Part shown: piece by piece, positions 12,838-14,186 of the stretch
Position numbering within the stretch: the stretch's first letter is position 1
Layout of the letters: every line of letters begins with the position of its first letter
Source: Actinomycetota bacterium
Lineage (GTDB): Bacteria > Actinomycetota > Actinomycetes > Actinomycetales > Microbacteriaceae
Length of the DNA: 14,186 bases
NCBI GenBank assembly: GCA_010028615.1
Contig: RHAS01000006.1
Span: 1 to 14,186, forward strand
Direction of reading: 5' to 3'
Translations under genes and position numbers: made by a program
The notes under the pieces: generated by a model
Seen by the model: only the letters and a program-made list of their open reading frames with translations
Database searches by the model: none
Told to the model about the DNA's origin: nothing

Positions 12838-13911
12838 GTGGCTCTAACTATCGGAATTGTCGGGTTGCCCAATGTTGGCAAATCAACCCTTTTCAACGCA
12901 CTAACCAAAAACAATGTACTGGCAGCAAACTACCCATTTGCCACCATTGAACCGAACATCGGCGTGGTCAATTTGCCAGATTCCAGGCTTGATAAGTTAG
13001 CCGGTATTTTCAATTCAGAACGCATTTTGCCAGCACCAGTATCTTTTGTTGATATTGCCGGAATTGTTCGAGGTGCTTCGGTTGGTGAAGGACTTGGCAA
13101 TAAATTCCTTGCCAATATTCGTGAAGCCGACGCAATCGCTCAAGTGGTTAGAGGATTTGCTGACCCGGATGTGGTGCACGTAGATGGCAAGGTTGATGCA
13201 GCGAGTGATATCGAGACCATCAACACAGAACTTATCTTGGCTGATTTGGAAACCCTTGATAAAGCCCGAGCCCGAATTGAGAAAGAAGTTAAGGGTAAAA
13301 AGACAGAACCGTTGGTGCTGGAAACCGTCGATCAGGCTATTGAATTTCTAAATAACGGTAAACCCCTCTCTGTTTCTAAGCTGGATATCTCTCCAATCAA
13401 AGAGCTAGGTCTGCTGACGGCCAAACCGATTCTTTATGTCTTCAACGTTGATGAGAGCGTGCTATCCAATGCAGAAAAGAGGAAACAACTGGCAGATTTA
13501 GTCGCACCGGCTGAAGCGGTTTTTCTTGATGCCAAAGTTGAGAGCGAACTGATTGATCTTTCCAAAGAAGAAGCCAATGAACTTCTAGCGTCACTGGGCC
13601 AGGAAGAATCAGGTTTAGACCAGTTGGCGCGTATTGGCTTTAAGACCCTTGGGCTGCAAACCTACCTAACTGCTGGGCCGAAAGAAGCCAGAGCATGGAC
13701 AATCAGGCAGGGCTGGACTGCGCCGCAGGCGGCCGGAGTCATCCATACTGACTTCCAGAAAGGCTTTATCAAAGCAGAGATAGTGTCTTTTGATGATTTG
13801 ATCTCTGCTGGATCCATGGCTGAAGCTAAGTCTCTAGGTAAGGTGCGCATGGAAGGTAAAGAGTATGTCATGCGCGATGGTGACGTAGTGGAGTTTAGGT
13901 TTAATGTCTGA
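12838..13911 (+). CDS. ychF: Redox-regulated ATPase YchF (Ola1 family)
   Basis: A 357-residue Obg-related P-loop protein that binds ribosomes and hydrolyses ATP rather than GTP. G1 is GLPNVGKST at 9-17, G3 is DIAGIV at 72-77, and the G4 position is NVDE at 203-206, the NxxE form that gives YchF its ATP preference. A helical insert spans about 125-175 and the C-terminal TGS domain about 275-355, ending in YVMRDGDVVEFRFNV. Length is typical for the family. Start is GTG at 12838 with a leaderless-type -10 box. M. tuberculosis has its YchF (Rv1112) close to lytB2. The SRPBCC gene begins inside its last codons, so the two are likely cotranscribed. Confidence 0.96.
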   Translation: MALTIGIVGLPNVGKSTLFNALTKNNVLAANYPFATIEPNIGVVNLPDSRLDKLAGIFNSERILPAPVSFVDIAGIVRGASVGEGLGNKFLANIREADAIAQVVRGFADPDVVHVDGKVDAASDIETINTELILADLETLDKARARIEKEVKGKKTEPLVLETVDQAIEFLNNGKPLSVSKLDISPIKELGLLTAKPILYVFNVDESVLSNAEKRKQLADLVAPAEAVFLDAKVESELIDLSKEEANELLASLGQEESGLDQLARIGFKTLGLQTYLTAGPKEARAWTIRQGWTAPQAAGVIHTDFQKGFIKAEIVSFDDLISAGSMAEAKSLGKVRMEGKEYVMRDGDVVEFRFNV

Positions 13912-14186
13912 TCGTAAATTTCTCTACTCTGTGGAGAGGCTATATCCGTATCCTGTAGAGACCCTTTGGTCGGCATGGATGGATGATAAGAAACTTTCTC
14001 AGTGGTACAGCCCAACTTCGCTATCTGTTGCGGAAGGTACTGTAACAAGTGAACAAATTGTTGGTGGCAGCTGGACTGTTGGAGTCGATGTCCCTGAATA
14101 CAATTTCGTCGCCTACTTCTTTGGCAGCTACACCAAACTTGTGCAGCACAAACTAATTGAACACACAATGAATTACACCCAGGATC
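13904..14186 (+). CDS. SRPBCC/AHSA1-like domain protein, N-terminal part (cut by window end)
   Basis: An open frame from ATG at 13904 runs to the window end (94 codons, no stop) and overlaps the last 8 bases of ychF in a different frame. The translation begins MSDRKFLYSVERLYPYPVETLWSAWMDDKKLSQWYSP, the opening beta-strand and helix of AHSA1/START-like (SRPBCC) proteins, where V-x-x-LWxAWxDxxxLxxWY is typical. It continues with GGSWTVGVDVPEYNFVAYFFGSY, equivalent to the family's strands where the chain curls round a ligand pocket. Such proteins bind hydrophobic ligands or act as co-chaperones, and the specific role is unknown. No strong Shine-Dalgarno is seen; translational coupling to ychF is likely. 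Confidence 0.75.
   Translation, partial: MSDRKFLYSVERLYPYPVETLWSAWMDDKKLSQWYSPTSLSVAEGTVTSEQIVGGSWTVGVDVPEYNFVAYFFGSYTKLVQHKLIEHTMNYTQD

Noticed and set aside
13662..14168. 168-codon minus-strand open frame antisense to the end of ychF and the SRPBCC gene
   Set aside because: Composition rich in Cys, Gln and Ser with no recognisable motif; both sense frames are clearly real proteins.
1..14186. CRISPR arrays, tRNA/rRNA genes, transposases, phage genes, toxin-antitoxin pairs
   Set aside because: No repeat-spacer pattern, cloverleaf, transposase motif or phage protein was seen; the only direct repeat of note is the one in fba. The YwqK-like fragment is not sufficient evidence of a toxin-antitoxin system.

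Overview
The window looks like a stretch of a compact, moderate-GC actinobacterial chromosome (roughly mid-40s % GC by eye, not counted). Protein sequences and gene order point to a streamlined actinobacterium, possibly a freshwater Microbacteriaceae of the Rhodoluna/Aquiluna type; that genus-level guess is inference. From greA to ychF the backbone follows the order known from the Mycobacterium tuberculosis Rv1080c-Rv1112 region (greA, DUF4307, small membrane protein, uppS-like, phoH2, fum, DUF4245, xseB, xseA, ispH/lytB2, ychF). Two genes expected from that comparison, mca (Rv1082) and glpX (Rv1099c), are not where they would be expected.

Layout: 1-161 greA 5' part (-); 222-605 DUF4307 (-); 623-883 small membrane protein and 906-1667 cis-prenyltransferase (+); 1769-3121 PIN-PhoH (+); 3170-3655 A24-type prepilin peptidase (+), overlapping tail to tail with fumC. 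A minus-strand operon runs from 7686 down to 3642: xseA, xseB, DUF4245, beta-carbonic anhydrase, fumC, with junctions of 18 bp or less. ispH (+, 7714-8721) is divergent from xseA. A second minus-strand unit at 10848-8718 holds 1-phosphofructokinase, class II fructose-bisphosphate aldolase (FBA) and a MORN/YwqK-like fragment. Then come rmuC and a DnaQ-like exonuclease (-), ychF (+) and the start of an SRPBCC/AHSA1 gene (+) cut by the window end.

The unusual part is 8.7-10.9 kb. The FBA gene carries an in-frame 93-bp tandem duplication whose copies encode the same 31 residues but differ at five synonymous sites. The neighbouring 1-phosphofructokinase has lost the segment with the catalytic GAGD motif and continues in another frame. 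The MORN gene has no usable 5' end. Either the locus is being rearranged and broken, or two strain haplotypes have been joined badly in assembly; the sequence alone cannot settle this.

A second pattern concerns expression signals. Most genes that head a transcription unit have no Shine-Dalgarno but have a TANNNT -10 hexamer ending exactly six bases before the start codon (seven in one case), the hallmark of leaderless actinobacterial mRNAs. Genes inside operons, and a few leadered heads, carry AGGAGG-like sites. I found no tRNA, rRNA, CRISPR array, insertion sequence or phage gene, no intergenic gap longer than about 115 bp, and no convincing unknown multi-gene system.
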